The notes under the pieces are model-generated. The model did no database searches, was not told where the DNA came from, and saw nothing but the letters and a program-made list of their open reading frames with translations. DNA of 64,000 nucleotides from UMGS1002 sp045586785 (GTDB taxonomy: Bacteria; Bacillota; Clostridia; Oscillospirales; CAG-272). The translations under genes were made by a program, and so were the position numbers. This document shows, piece by piece, positions 43,827-53,500 of the stretch. The stretch's first letter is position 1; the number at the start of each line of letters is the position of its first letter. The DNA lies in the NCBI GenBank assembly GCA_045586785.1, contig JAZNBA010000073.1, positions 1 to 64,000 on the forward strand. The letters are read 5' to 3'.

Positions 43827-44386
43827 TTTATTATATACCCCTCTTTTCTCAAAAATTCGCGTAGCTTTTTGCGTGTTACGGACAGTATCACTCGTATATG
43901 ACTATCGCGCAACGCATATTTTTTAGCGATCTCGCTTACAGATTCAAAATAAAAATATCTTCTGATAAAAACGTTACACTCGCGCTCGGGTAAAGCTCTC
44001 AAAAATCCGCCCAGCAACTCTGCAAACGTGCGTTCCGCCGACTCCGTGTCAATATCCACTGTATCAGCCACGAGCTCAACCACCTCGTCAAGTGCAACAC
44101 ATACATTATCTGCACCGCGTTTTTGGCGATTTTTCGCTCTGTAACGGTCAAGTGCAAGATTTCTCACTATCTTAGCCGCAAACAGCTTGAGGCTTTTAGG
44201 CTTTTGCGGCGGTATCGAGTTCCATATGCGCAAATATGTATCGTTGACACATTCCTCGCAGTCCTGCTCATTTGAAAGTATGTTATTTGCAATGGTAAAG
44301 CAGTAGCCTCCGTATTTGTCTGCCGTTTCTTTGAGCGCGATCTCATCTCTTTGCTCGTAAAGCGCGATTATTTTATTATCATCCAT
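43823..44386 (-). CDS. ECF-type RNA polymerase sigma factor
   Basis: 187 residues of the sigma-70 ECF class. Region 2 (about 10-78) contains DCEECVNDTYLRIWNSIP and the RNLALDRYR -10 recognition helix. Region 4 (about 130-185) contains LPERECNVFIRRYFYFESV and a helix-turn-helix followed by RKKLREFLRKEG. AGGAG precedes the ATG. The downstream overlapping gene encodes a one-helix membrane protein, the probable anti-sigma factor. The regulon is unknown; the nearest candidates are the adjacent envelope genes. Confidence 0.9.
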   Translation of the reverse strand: MDDNKIIALYEQRDEIALKETADKYGGYCFTIANNILSNEQDCEECVNDTYLRIWNSIPPQKPKSLKLFAAKIVRNLALDRYRAKNRQKRGADNVCVALDEVVELVADTVDIDTESAERTFAELLGGFLRALPERECNVFIRRYFYFESVSEIAKKYALRDSHIRVILSVTRKKLREFLRKEGYIIK

Positions 44387-44462
44387 AGCATCATCTCCTG
44401 ATTTGATAGGTACCTTTCATAAACATAAGACGTCAAAAAAAGAGAAATGTAACAAAATTTTT

Positions 44463-44493
44463 ATAAAAACAGGGCGCGATCGCGCCCTGTTTT
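44463..44493 (-). terminator. Rho-independent terminator of the polysaccharide gene group
   Basis: AAAACAGGGCGCGAT / ATCGCGCCCTGTTTT is a perfect palindrome (44466-44493 core) followed on the minus strand by TTTTTAT. It lies just after the stop at 44499. Confidence 0.9.
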
Positions 44494-44498
44494 AAAAT

Positions 44499-46163
44499 TT
44501 AAAATATATTTTCTGAGAAAACGTAAACGTACATAACTTCTCCCGCGTGTCCACGCAGATTGTACGGTTCGGATTTTATTGTAAATTCCTCTGTGATCTT
44601 GCCCATAGCACGCTGCTTTTGCAGCCATACAGCCATATTTCCGTTTTCCCGTTCGGTAAGCAACAGGAAATAACGGTTGGTATCCTTATCCTCGTAGCTT
44701 CCGTGCGGTTGCTGATAGTTGTACTGCTGAGGACTTTTTTGTCCCTCATAAATATTAGCAACTTCAACCTCGCCGCCCGATATCATGGTGACGACCTCTG
44801 CCCACCAGAAATTTGCGTAACCGTATTTGAGACCGCGAGCCTCGAGGTCACGTGCTACCGTGTGCCATGAGTTATTCTCGCCGTAATCGGCTGGCATTTT
44901 GGCGATATCGAGAGCGGGAATGCACGCCATCAGTATCAGAAACGCCAATATCAGTGCCCCTACGCGTGCCGCCGCCTTTTTCTGTCTTATAAGCTCTACT
45001 GCGGCAAAGAAAGTCGCCATGACAGAAGTACCCAGCATGGGAACAAGGCGCCAGTTTGCCCCGCCCAGCTTGCCGAAGGTGATCGCAAACAGTATAAACG
45101 CCGTGACCGCAAAATGTCCGATAAGAACCGCGCGCAGTGCGCTGCTTTGTATCTTATTGTAACGGCAAGCCAGTATTATCGGAGCTATAAGCAACAAAAG
45201 CGCACCGAAAATGCGTATCATATTGACAATGGACGCACCGCTGACCAGCGGGTCATTTGCAACAGCATCAACACCGAGAAGCGTAAACCAATTATAGAAG
45301 AAACCAAGGAAATTGTTTGTCCAATCACCCATGGAACTCCAAGAGGAGTAAGCATCGGCATAACCCGCGGTAACTCCGCCTGCGATCTTATCGATGGAAA
45401 CAAAGCCTATCAGCGAGAATACAAGTATTGCCGCCGCAAGTGAGCCCGTAACAAGGTTGCGCTTGGAGAGCAACGGTGTCTCGGAGTCAAAAAATCTCTC
45501 GGCAAAAAGTCCCGCAACGAGCGGAAGCGTGAAGCAGACCAGCGTCTGAAGTCCGTCCGTGGCGGCGATAAGCGAGAAAACGCATATTATTCCAACTCTC
45601 ACCCAATCCATAGGCTTGCCTGCTTTAAGATCGTCACGCAGTCCGCCCTCGCGCAATATACGCAAAGCAAGGCCAAAACCGAAGCAGAAAAACAGCAGAC
45701 CGAGGTTATAGTAGAAAATATGCTCCCACATTATCTCGCGCAGCTTGGGACTTGATGACATTATCAGCATCACCACGCTGACGAAAGCCGCACTGACGGT
45801 ACGGTTAAAATTCATACCGCGCGCCACGTAGTAAAGTGCCGCCGCGAACAGCAACACGAATACCACCAGACCGCATATCTGCGCCGTCATGGAATAGCCA
45901 AACATTGCCACAAACGGCAAAAATATAAGATTTCCGCCAAACGGCAGTATTGCCGCGTAGTAAAATTCGTCCGAGATCAGCTTTCCCGACTCAAACGTGG
46001 CTTGCGCCCAGCGAAGCGAGTCGGTGCAGTCGGAGGTCATGTAGCCCGCGGCGGGACCTATAATGTAATAAAGTATCAATATAAGACCCGGCGCCAATGC
46101 AAGAATTGGCGCCGCTATCTTAAAAATACGCAAAGCTTTACTGTTTATTTGCGGTATCTTCAT
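44499..46163 (-). CDS. Polytopic membrane protein, glycosyltransferase-like
   Basis: About 554 residues with some 11-12 predicted membrane helices and a C-terminal soluble segment of about 100 residues. After the first helix there is an extracytoplasmic loop with GYMTSDCTDSLRWAQATFESG, the position where GT-C-type enzymes carry catalytic acids, and FEKLISDEFYYAAILPFGGN-like spacing supports a lipid-linked-sugar glycosyltransferase fold, though no firm family is claimed. The ATG at 46163 has GAGGAA upstream and lies inside the end of the preceding gene (26-base overlap). It is part of the polysaccharide group. Confidence 0.6.
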   Translation of the reverse strand: MKIPQINSKALRIFKIAAPILALAPGLILILYYIIGPAAGYMTSDCTDSLRWAQATFESGKLISDEFYYAAILPFGGNLIFLPFVAMFGYSMTAQICGLVVFVLLFAAALYYVARGMNFNRTVSAAFVSVVMLIMSSSPKLREIMWEHIFYYNLGLLFFCFGFGLALRILREGGLRDDLKAGKPMDWVRVGIICVFSLIAATDGLQTLVCFTLPLVAGLFAERFFDSETPLLSKRNLVTGSLAAAILVFSLIGFVSIDKIAGGVTAGYADAYSSWSSMGDWTNNFLGFFYNWFTLLGVDAVANDPLVSGASIVNMIRIFGALLLLIAPIILACRYNKIQSSALRAVLIGHFAVTAFILFAITFGKLGGANWRLVPMLGTSVMATFFAAVELIRQKKAAARVGALILAFLILMACIPALDIAKMPADYGENNSWHTVARDLEARGLKYGYANFWWAEVVTMISGGEVEVANIYEGQKSPQQYNYQQPHGSYEDKDTNRYFLLLTERENGNMAVWLQKQRAMGKITEEFTIKSEPYNLRGHAGEVMYVYVFSENIF

Positions 46164-47715
46164 GTTTTTCCTCGTGATATTCCTTTTCGGTATTGACCTC
46201 CCAAACGGCGGTCTTATCGCGTTCGCCCGACTTGATAGCGCGGACTGCTTCAATAGCTGTCAGCATGGAGTGGTCCATATTGTTGTACTTGTGCTGACCG
46301 TTACGTCCTATGCACCAAAGGTTGTCAAGTGAGGACAGGTAGTCACGGACAGTATTAAACTCGGAATAAGTGTCAAAATATGCGGGATATGCCTTCTTGA
46401 CCTTGATGCGGACGGCGTCAAGCACGTCGCTCTCGTCAATAATACCGATGGAAGCAAGCTCACCCTTGGCAAACTTGATAAACTCATCGTCACCCATGTT
46501 CCACATATCGTCGCCCTCATCGCAGAAATACTCCAGACCGATCCACACGGTATTTTCAGCGTCCTTGACCATGTAAGGTGACCAGTTGTTGAATATCTGA
46601 AGTCTGCCCAGCTTGACCTCGCGCTCCTGAATGTATATCCAGCAGTCGGGAACGATATCGCCGACGGTTTTCAGCTTGGTCTTGTTGGTTATCTTCAGCT
46701 TGTTTACAAGCAGACCTACAGTCATAAAGTCACGATAAGGCAGTCCCTCGGCTACACGGCGGACATCCTCGGGTGCGCCCTCGCCCATACCTGCCACCAG
46801 ATCCTTAACAGGCATAGTGGAGAAAAACTCGTCACCCGTATATTCCACGGTCTCACCGTTCTGCAGTGCACGGACGCTCTTGACCATACCGTCCTCGGTG
46901 TTGATGCCGACGACCTTAGCGCCCTTTATGATAGTACCGCCCATACGCTCGATCTCGGATGCCATCATTTCATAAAGCTGACCGGGACCCTTCTTGGGAT
47001 AGGAATACTGCTCGATAAGCGAGGTCTCGACCTTGCTGTTCTTGCCGCGGAAAGGCTTTGAAAGCACGTTCCACACTGCCTTGGTCAGAGACAGACCTTT
47101 AACGCGCTGTGCGCCCCAATCCGCGGATATGTCCTTGGGGTCACGTCCCCACAGCTTGGTGGTGTAGTCCTCGAAAAACATCTCGTACAGCGGCTTGCCG
47201 AAACGGTTGATGTAGAAATTGCGGAGGGAATCCTCCTCTTTCTTGAATATTGTCGCGCCTACGTAGCCAAAGCCCGCCTTGATGGTACGACCCAGACCCA
47301 TATTTTTGAAGGTCTCTGCCTTGAGAGAGATGGGATAGTCAAAAAATTTCTTAAGGAAGTAAATTCTTGACACGCGGCGGCGGATGAGCATTACTCTGTC
47401 CTCAGTCTCAGGATCAGGGCCGCCCTCGGAGAGTGCCTTGTCCGTCGTGCCCAGAATTATATCGTCCTTTGACGGCGCGCCCTGCGTGGGCATAAGCTCA
47501 CGCCACAGTGCGTTGACCTCGTCGTTTTTGGTGAAAAAGCGGTGACCGCCTATATCCATGCGGTTGCCGTTGTGCTCGGCGGTACGCGAAATACCTCCCA
47601 CAAAGTTTTCTTCCTCTAAAATGATAGGCTTTATATCTGTCTCTTTAAGCAGGCAGTAAGCGGCTGTAAGACCCGCAGGACCTGCACCGATGATAATTGC
47701 AGTCTTTTTTTCCAT
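46138..47715 (-). CDS. FAD-dependent amine-oxidase/UDP-galactopyranose-mutase-like protein
   Basis: 525 residues. FAD-binding motif at the N-terminus (IIIGAGPAGLTAAYCLL), EEENFVGGISRT and DIGGHRFF, C-terminal GRNGQHKYNNMDHSM. These place it among the UDP-galactopyranose-mutase/protoporphyrinogen-oxidase-like flavoproteins common in bacterial glycan gene groups. The probable role is sugar-nucleotide modification or a related redox step at the cytoplasmic side. It overlaps the following membrane-protein gene, and its ribosome binding site (AAAGGA) lies in the last codons of the gtrA-like gene, so the three are one operon. Confidence 0.8.
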   Translation of the reverse strand: MEKKTAIIIGAGPAGLTAAYCLLKETDIKPIILEEENFVGGISRTAEHNGNRMDIGGHRFFTKNDEVNALWRELMPTQGAPSKDDIILGTTDKALSEGGPDPETEDRVMLIRRRVSRIYFLKKFFDYPISLKAETFKNMGLGRTIKAGFGYVGATIFKKEEDSLRNFYINRFGKPLYEMFFEDYTTKLWGRDPKDISADWGAQRVKGLSLTKAVWNVLSKPFRGKNSKVETSLIEQYSYPKKGPGQLYEMMASEIERMGGTIIKGAKVVGINTEDGMVKSVRALQNGETVEYTGDEFFSTMPVKDLVAGMGEGAPEDVRRVAEGLPYRDFMTVGLLVNKLKITNKTKLKTVGDIVPDCWIYIQEREVKLGRLQIFNNWSPYMVKDAENTVWIGLEYFCDEGDDMWNMGDDEFIKFAKGELASIGIIDESDVLDAVRIKVKKAYPAYFDTYSEFNTVRDYLSSLDNLWCIGRNGQHKYNNMDHSMLTAIEAVRAIKSGERDKTAVWEVNTEKEYHEEKHEDTANKQ

Positions 47716-47717
47716 TT

Positions 47718-48164
47718 TTATTTTCCTTTATATACAAATATTTTTCTTCCGATATAGTTCCAGATAAGCACCAGTCCCTTGACCACGCAGGTCATAAGCA
47801 GATACCAGATGCCCTCCTCGCCGATGATCAGCGTGCCCAGCAAAGTAAGACCCACGGTAAGTCCGTAACCGATGACTCCAACGATCACGTACAGCAAAAA
47901 CGCCATAAACGATCTTCCCTTTTGCTTTTGCTCCTTGGAAATGAATACAAAAACGTTGGAAAGCAGATAGTTTACAATAATGCCGACAACAAATCCCGCT
48001 GTGACCGACAGCGCGACAAACAGCTTGTCATCCTTGTCACCGCCCAGAATAAAATACAGCATTACGTAATTCACCGCCATATCGATAACCGCGGACACAC
48101 CGCCGACCACAACATAGCGTAAAAACTCAAATATAGTTTTCTTATTCAAAACCTTATTCAGCAC
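47718..48164 (-). CDS. GtrA-family membrane protein
   Basis: 148 residues with four membrane helices and the GtrA signature (FLRYVVVGGVSAVIDMAVNY, IVNYLLSNVFVF, KGLVLIWNYIGRKIFVY). GtrA-like proteins help flip undecaprenyl-phosphate sugars or act with glycosyltransferases in surface glycan synthesis. Start is GTG at 48164 with GGAGG five bases before it. No GtrB-type GT2 gene is nearby. Confidence 0.88.
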   Translation of the reverse strand: MLNKVLNKKTIFEFLRYVVVGGVSAVIDMAVNYVMLYFILGGDKDDKLFVALSVTAGFVVGIIVNYLLSNVFVFISKEQKQKGRSFMAFLLYVIVGVIGYGLTVGLTLLGTLIIGEEGIWYLLMTCVVKGLVLIWNYIGRKIFVYKGK

Positions 48165-48330
48165 GTCAGCCTCCGAAATATTTAATCAGGTTAAGTATAC
48201 CACACAAACGCCCAAACTGCAAGTAAAAAATGCATATTATTGCCGTAAATTTCGATATCTTTATAATTATTGACGCAAAAAATGCAAAAAAGTTCCGATA
48301 ATTATTAAAAAATGCTGTAACTTTATATTC

Positions 48331-48433
48331 GTAGGGGACGGCGCCCTCGATGTCCCGAAAACATAGGGTTTAATTAAATTCCACGGTTTTGGGGCGTCGA
48401 TACATTTGCAAGCAAATGGCGCCTCCCCCTACC
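48331..48433. repeat. Dispersed MITE-like repeat, copy 1
   Basis: The ends GTAGGGGACGGCGCC and GGCGCCTCCCCCTAC are near-perfect inverted repeats. The interior includes AATTAAATTCCACG, close to ATCAAATTCCACG in copy 2 at 60091-60175. It fills most of the 48165-48503 gap, which otherwise shows no gene. Confidence 0.75.
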
Positions 48434-48503
48434 GATTAATATGATAATTTATTTCAAGGCTGTGTAATTCAACTTACCTTTATGAAATTCTTTCAGCCAA
48501 TCA

Positions 48504-49088
48504 TTATTCCCCATCCTTGAAGCCACGGGCGGTAAGCACGCATTTTATAGTACCGAAAAAGCATTTTACGTCAAACGGGAGACTGACTCTCGCGGCATAC
48601 TCACCGTCAAGCTCTGCTTTTTTTGCGTCGTCAAGCATATCGCGCCCGTTTATCTGCGCCCACCCCGAAAGGCCGGGACGCAGTGCCGCCGCACCGTTTT
48701 GCTCCCGACGCGCCAGCAGCTCGGTCTGAGATGGCAATGCGGGGCGCGGACCGATAATGCTCATGTGTCCCCCCAGTATGTTAAAAAGCTGGGGCAGCTC
48801 GTCAAGGCTTGAACGCCGCAGAAAATGACCGACGCGCGTCACAAGCTGTCCTGCGCCGATGAACTTGTCCGTGGGCATATCGTGAGGTGCTGACGTTTTC
48901 ATTGTGCGGAATTTAAGCATTAAAAACTCTTTTCCGTACTTACCAACACGCTTCTGACGAAAAAGCGCGGGTCCGGGGGAGTCAATACAGACGATAACCG
49001 CGATGATCATCATTGGCAACGCGAGCACCAAAATACCCACAATTGACAGCACAATATCCATCGTCCTTTTTAAAAATTTTTTATACAT
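48504..49088 (-). CDS. Sugar-1-phosphate transferase (polyprenol-phosphate)
   Basis: 194 residues of the bacterial sugar transferase family, which moves a sugar-1-phosphate to undecaprenyl phosphate to begin polysaccharide or glycoprotein glycan synthesis. One N-terminal membrane helix (10-33). The catalytic core has KFRTMKT, LRRSSLDELPQLFNIL, MSIIGPRPALP and GLSGWAQINGRD. It is the short form without extra N-terminal helices. Start is ATG with GGGGGAG close upstream. It is separated from gtrA by a MITE-like repeat. Confidence 0.9.
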   Translation of the reverse strand: MYKKFLKRTMDIVLSIVGILVLALPMMIIAVIVCIDSPGPALFRQKRVGKYGKEFLMLKFRTMKTSAPHDMPTDKFIGAGQLVTRVGHFLRRSSLDELPQLFNILGGHMSIIGPRPALPSQTELLARREQNGAAALRPGLSGWAQINGRDMLDDAKKAELDGEYAARVSLPFDVKCFFGTIKCVLTARGFKDGE

Positions 49089-49153
49089 AACTCCCCCGAA
49101 AATACGCGTATACGCCTACATATAATATAATGATAGTTTTTGAAAAAATTGAC

Positions 49154-51073
49154 TTATTTCTTGAACATTTTTCGTCTGAAAGCACTGTTTGCCAAGTGGT
49201 GATCGTAGTATCTTTCGATGTAAATTTCGTGACGTCCGAACTCGTTCATCGCCCTCTCAAAGCATTCTACAGCTTCTTCGTCGCGTCCTTCCGCCTTGAG
49301 AGCACACGGCTCACTCAGCAGCTTACAATACTCGGCGTGATACAAAAGCAGCTGCATCGCCACGGTGCGCACGCGGTAAATACTGTGTGTTGAGTCCTTG
49401 AGTTTGGGCAACATCTCGTCCACTACCTCAGGTATTGCGCGAAGCACTCCGACGCGCTCGGGCGCTACGTATAACTTAGCCGCCCCGCGATGCTGGTACT
49501 CAAGATAGTTTACGTCAAACATATTTCCGATCTTTTCAAGATACTCGGCGATCTCACGCCAATTCTCGCCGTATGCGTGGAAAAAATAATCCTCTTTTAT
49601 CTGTTCAAAGCTCAGGTCCTTATCGAACATAGCCTGCGCATAAGTGTAGAACGCAAAGCCGTTTGGGAAGAACGAACGCTGTGAACCATCCTGAATAATA
49701 CCCGATATGCCCGCACCGCGGTAGGCTTTTACATCCTCGTAAATGCGGCGCGCCAGCAGCACACCACCTACGTCGTAATACTGATGCACCCAGAAGTGGT
49801 ATTCGTAGCAGAATTTCTGCGAGGGACTCATTTTGTCCCACTCGCACATAAGCGCGAAATACACTCCGAGGTCGGAGGGAAATACGTTTTTGTTCAGCTG
49901 AAATTCGGGCAAATCCGTGGGAAGAGCACCTATTTTGGGTGTTTCCGTGTACTTACGCGTAATCGCGGCAAGCAGCATGGTAAATCTGTCTGGATTTTTT
50001 ATCTTGACGCTGCGCGGTGCCCAGGCGGTATCGTAATAAACGCAGAAAACTATGCGGGTCGGGAGTCCGCGCTCGGTCAGCTTGGCATCAATATCATTCA
50101 TAAGCATTGCATACCAATCCGACGGCGTCTTTTTGCGGCACTCCTCGCATTCGCAGTGGTTATTGTTGGCGTCTGCCTGCCAAACGTGCAGATAATTTAC
50201 GAACGGGCTCTTTTCGGCGTAGTCCGCCACAGCCGTGGCAACTATATCACGAGCCTTGGCATTGGACATACAGAAGTTAGTGTTCAGCGCGCAATCGTGA
50301 TACAGCTTGCGTTCACCCTCGCAAAACGCGATGTATTCCCTGCTCTGATCGGGTATTTTTTGGTTTTCCTTCGCCCAGCCCTCGCGGGTGTCAAGACCGA
50401 ATGGCTCTGCCGTCCAGCCGTGCCCCATATCCTGATATATAAGTCCGCGCTTGGCTATCTCGCACTCGCAGGCACGCTTCCATTGAAGCACCTGCTCGGC
50501 AGATATGGGCTCGGGATCACGGTTTGCCGTGTTATGACGGTGATCATAATAGTAATTATAGTATACCTTGGGGTTGTCAAACTCCAGCATATACGAGTTC
50601 ATACCCAGTTTGGGCGTAAATTCGATGGTCTCAAGCACACTTTCCTGACTTTCCGCGCCCTCGTTGCACTGTGCGCGGACGCGCAGATCCGCCATTTTAT
50701 GATATTTGACGGGAGCAATATCACTGGTGGGTATAAATTCGCCGTCAACACCGGGGAAAAGCCAACGGCAACCGTTTTCATTGAGATATCTATAGACAGC
50801 CAGCAAAACGCTTCGGTAATTTGAGCCGGCGATAATGCCGCCGCACTCGTCGGTGTCGATATGAAGAATATCGTCCGCCTCGGGCGCGTCGGTCTCGGTG
50901 ATCTCAATACCGAAATGCGGCATAAGTCCCAGTCTGAAGCCGTCCTCGGCGTGCTCGTCAACCGCTATCGGAATGTCGCCGCACCGCGGCATCATCATGC
51001 GAAGATATTTTTTAAGCTCTTCTGCCGCGTAGTCCACCACGGGACTTTGGCAGGTTTTATAAATTTTGTACAT
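49154..51073 (-). CDS. DUF4838 glycoside-hydrolase-like protein
   Basis: 639 residues, cytoplasmic (no signal peptide). Features: an N-terminal alpha/beta domain as in GH20/GH84/GH67-type hydrolases (VVDYAAEELKKYLRM, GSNYRSVLLAVYRYL, GCRWLFPG), then a barrel-like part with HVWQADANNNHCECEECRKK and QYYDVGGVLLARR. The pattern matches DUF4838 proteins, believed to act on glycans but not characterised. It ends the 49154-57937 catabolic run, 16 bases after the ceramidase-like gene. The substrate is unknown. Confidence 0.8.
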   Translation of the reverse strand: MYKIYKTCQSPVVDYAAEELKKYLRMMMPRCGDIPIAVDEHAEDGFRLGLMPHFGIEITETDAPEADDILHIDTDECGGIIAGSNYRSVLLAVYRYLNENGCRWLFPGVDGEFIPTSDIAPVKYHKMADLRVRAQCNEGAESQESVLETIEFTPKLGMNSYMLEFDNPKVYYNYYYDHRHNTANRDPEPISAEQVLQWKRACECEIAKRGLIYQDMGHGWTAEPFGLDTREGWAKENQKIPDQSREYIAFCEGERKLYHDCALNTNFCMSNAKARDIVATAVADYAEKSPFVNYLHVWQADANNNHCECEECRKKTPSDWYAMLMNDIDAKLTERGLPTRIVFCVYYDTAWAPRSVKIKNPDRFTMLLAAITRKYTETPKIGALPTDLPEFQLNKNVFPSDLGVYFALMCEWDKMSPSQKFCYEYHFWVHQYYDVGGVLLARRIYEDVKAYRGAGISGIIQDGSQRSFFPNGFAFYTYAQAMFDKDLSFEQIKEDYFFHAYGENWREIAEYLEKIGNMFDVNYLEYQHRGAAKLYVAPERVGVLRAIPEVVDEMLPKLKDSTHSIYRVRTVAMQLLLYHAEYCKLLSEPCALKAEGRDEEAVECFERAMNEFGRHEIYIERYYDHHLANSAFRRKMFKK

Positions 51074-51089
51074 TGTCGTGTCCCCACTA

Positions 51090-52421
51090 TTACAGCTTCG
51101 CCAGCTCCGCGAGCTGTGCGCGGGCGGCGTTTACTATGCGGTCTGCGCTGTCGGGCGCAGTGCAGGCGTTTATCTTGCTGACCTTGGACTCGTACGCCGT
51201 GCTGTTATGCACCACCTCAGTGGCAATATAGCCGTGAGTGCCGTTTGCCAGTTCAAATATCAGTGTATTGTCAAAGGGAGAGGAGCGCTTGATACGACGT
51301 CCCACGTCGGTAAATATCTCGGATGGCAGACCTACTATCGCCCAAGGACCGAGACGAATGGTATGTATTTCAAAATCGATTATTGGCTCAACATCGTCGT
51401 CCGACTCAAGATACTCTGTGGCAAAGGCTCTGTCCATAGAATTATGGCTTGCCATATCCTCGGCAATCTTGCATGCCCACTCGTAGTCAGCCTGCGTCTT
51501 GTAGCGACGGTTAAGCTGAACATTTTTGGATATGGCGGCAATATGCGGCTCGCTTTCGTCTGTATCAATATTGGTATTTATCTGCACAACGGTGGACGCA
51601 AGTCCCGCGCCGATAGCCTCGGGAGCGTTTTTGGTGCCTCCGTAGTACGATCTGTCGGTTTTGTACTTGTAATCAATGCAGTTTATGTCGCCTGCCGTGC
51701 CGTTAAAGAACAGCACAAAAACATTTTCTCCGTAAATTCGCTTTAAATTGCGGCGCAGAGCACCGGGAAAATCGGCGCTGAAGCTTTTTTTGTTCTTGGC
51801 GTGGCAATCAGGATGGTTTGCGTAGTTGACGATAAATCCGCGCACCTCACCGTCCGCGCCGTCAATTCTCATTACGTGAACTGCATAGTCGGGCACATCG
51901 ACCGAGCGCAGTATGTTATGCATATCCTCCTCGGTATTGCGAGGCGGGTTCATACGGATAGAGCCGTCGCGCATAAAGAAGTCGCGGCAAAAGCTGTATC
52001 GCTTCTCCTCGCCAAGTCCTACCCCCAGCTTTGCCTCGGTGCGGTTTTCAAACGCCGTAATTGCGGCGGAGACTACACCCTCCTCGGTCAGTGCCGCCAC
52101 CTCAAAGTCGGGAGGACACAGCCAAAGCTGATAATCGGGAGCACCGCCCGTGTGAATGTGGGTGGAGCCGATAAGTATTCGGTCAACAGGGACACCGGTT
52201 GCCCCCGAAATGCGCGCTCTTACGCGATCCGAAAACGACACCTGCATTGACAGCGTATCTGTGGAAACCATTATAAGGTGCTCGCCCCCGGAAGTTATTG
52301 CTATGGCCGTTGCGAGAAGACGTCCGCGGGAGGGCTCACTTGTAATACACGGCGTAAAGCCGCCGGGAATAAGCTTGCCCACCTCGGGGGTAATATCAAA
52401 TTCAGCAAAACCGATTATCAT
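51090..52421 (-). CDS. Neutral/alkaline ceramidase-like hydrolase
   Basis: 443 residues resembling the N-terminal domain of neutral ceramidases, zinc amidases that cut N-acyl bonds. Visible are ITPEVG at the start, STHIHTGG and NYANHPDC with candidate zinc histidines, FFNGTAGDIN, and VGLPSEIF. Unlike secreted ceramidases it has no signal peptide and no C-terminal Ig-like domain, so it acts in the cytoplasm. Such short forms are frequent in sugar-catabolic clusters and the true substrate may be an amide or ester of a sugar. AAAGGAG lies eight bases before the ATG. Confidence 0.8.
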   Translation of the reverse strand: MIIGFAEFDITPEVGKLIPGGFTPCITSEPSRGRLLATAIAITSGGEHLIMVSTDTLSMQVSFSDRVRARISGATGVPVDRILIGSTHIHTGGAPDYQLWLCPPDFEVAALTEEGVVSAAITAFENRTEAKLGVGLGEEKRYSFCRDFFMRDGSIRMNPPRNTEEDMHNILRSVDVPDYAVHVMRIDGADGEVRGFIVNYANHPDCHAKNKKSFSADFPGALRRNLKRIYGENVFVLFFNGTAGDINCIDYKYKTDRSYYGGTKNAPEAIGAGLASTVVQINTNIDTDESEPHIAAISKNVQLNRRYKTQADYEWACKIAEDMASHNSMDRAFATEYLESDDDVEPIIDFEIHTIRLGPWAIVGLPSEIFTDVGRRIKRSSPFDNTLIFELANGTHGYIATEVVHNSTAYESKVSKINACTAPDSADRIVNAARAQLAELAKL

Positions 52422-52441
52422 ATTATGATCTCCTTTCAGAT

Positions 52442-53470
52442 TTAAGCGAAGTAGTGAGGCGCTACGGGCTTGCCCGTCTCGGAGGACTCCACCGCGGCAA
52501 GGCAGACCGCCACTGTGTTGGCGCCCTCAACAGCATCTATTTCAAGCTTTTTTTTGCCCAAAATAACGTCACACATATCCTGAATTTCAGCGGTCATATT
52601 GTGATGCGCGATATCTATGGGTATTTCTGTGGTGGTAAAGGTATCCTTGCCCGTCTCCGTGTCGTGATACGGGCGGAAAAGCTGCATGGTCGAGGACTTA
52701 TTGTCACCAAGTATAGTTCCCTTTGTGCCGAAAAGCTGTGTGCGCATGGTGTACGGACGCTTACAACCGATAGACACCGTAACCTTACCGATAACATCAT
52801 TGGGGTATTTCAGCACCGAAACGGTGCAGTCGTCAACCGGCCAGTCGGTCAGCACCTTGCGGTTGGAGTAAGCAAACACCTCGATAGGATCGCCCGCGAT
52901 CCAGCGAAGCAGGTCCATGGCGTGGCATCCGCCGCCCACTACGGGATAGCGAAGGTAGTTCGTATCCTTTCTCCACTCGCCGCGCTTGAGTATGGAATAA
53001 TCGTGAGCGTATTCGGACTCAACGTAAAACAGCTCACCAATATCGCCGCGCTCAACCATCTGCTTCATCAACGCAAAGGCAGGAGTTTTACGGCAGACCT
53101 GTCCTACCATAAAGTATTTATTTGCCGACTTTGCGGCATCAACTATCTGCTGACATTCGTCAAGCCGCATAGCAAGCGGCTTTTCGCACAAAACGTGGTA
53201 GCCTGACTCCAGCGCCTTTACCGACTGATAGCAATGAAAGCTGTCGGGTGAGCAAATAACGACGCAGTCAAAGCCGCCTGCCGCCAGCATTTCATCATAA
53301 TCGGTAAAATAGCGGTCAAGACCGTTTTGGCTTGCGGCTTTAACCGCATATTCCTCGTTTATGTCGCAAACGGCAGTCAAAACCGCCTCGGGCGTGTTGT
53401 GTATACCCTTTATGTGAGAAACTCCGATACCCTCTGTTCCCACAACGGCAAAGCGTATAATGTTGTCCAT
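52442..53470 (-). CDS. Gfo/Idh/MocA-family oxidoreductase
   Basis: About 342 residues. The Rossmann N-terminus is FAVVGTEGIGVSHIKGI, followed by VICSPDSFHCY and HVLCEKPLA with the conserved EKP lysine. The C-terminal domain has GGGCHAMDLLRWIAGDP, holding the typical catalytic His/Asp. The family oxidises sugars, inositols and related polyols with NAD(P). The ATG at 53470 has GGAG eight bases upstream; the longer start lies in that site. It sits in the catabolic run next to the ceramidase-like gene. Confidence 0.88.
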   Translation of the reverse strand: MDNIIRFAVVGTEGIGVSHIKGIHNTPEAVLTAVCDINEEYAVKAASQNGLDRYFTDYDEMLAAGGFDCVVICSPDSFHCYQSVKALESGYHVLCEKPLAMRLDECQQIVDAAKSANKYFMVGQVCRKTPAFALMKQMVERGDIGELFYVESEYAHDYSILKRGEWRKDTNYLRYPVVGGGCHAMDLLRWIAGDPIEVFAYSNRKVLTDWPVDDCTVSVLKYPNDVIGKVTVSIGCKRPYTMRTQLFGTKGTILGDNKSSTMQLFRPYHDTETGKDTFTTTEIPIDIAHHNMTAEIQDMCDVILGKKKLEIDAVEGANTVAVCLAAVESSETGKPVAPHYFA

Positions 53471-53500
53471 TACCATATCTCCATAAATCACATAAATATT

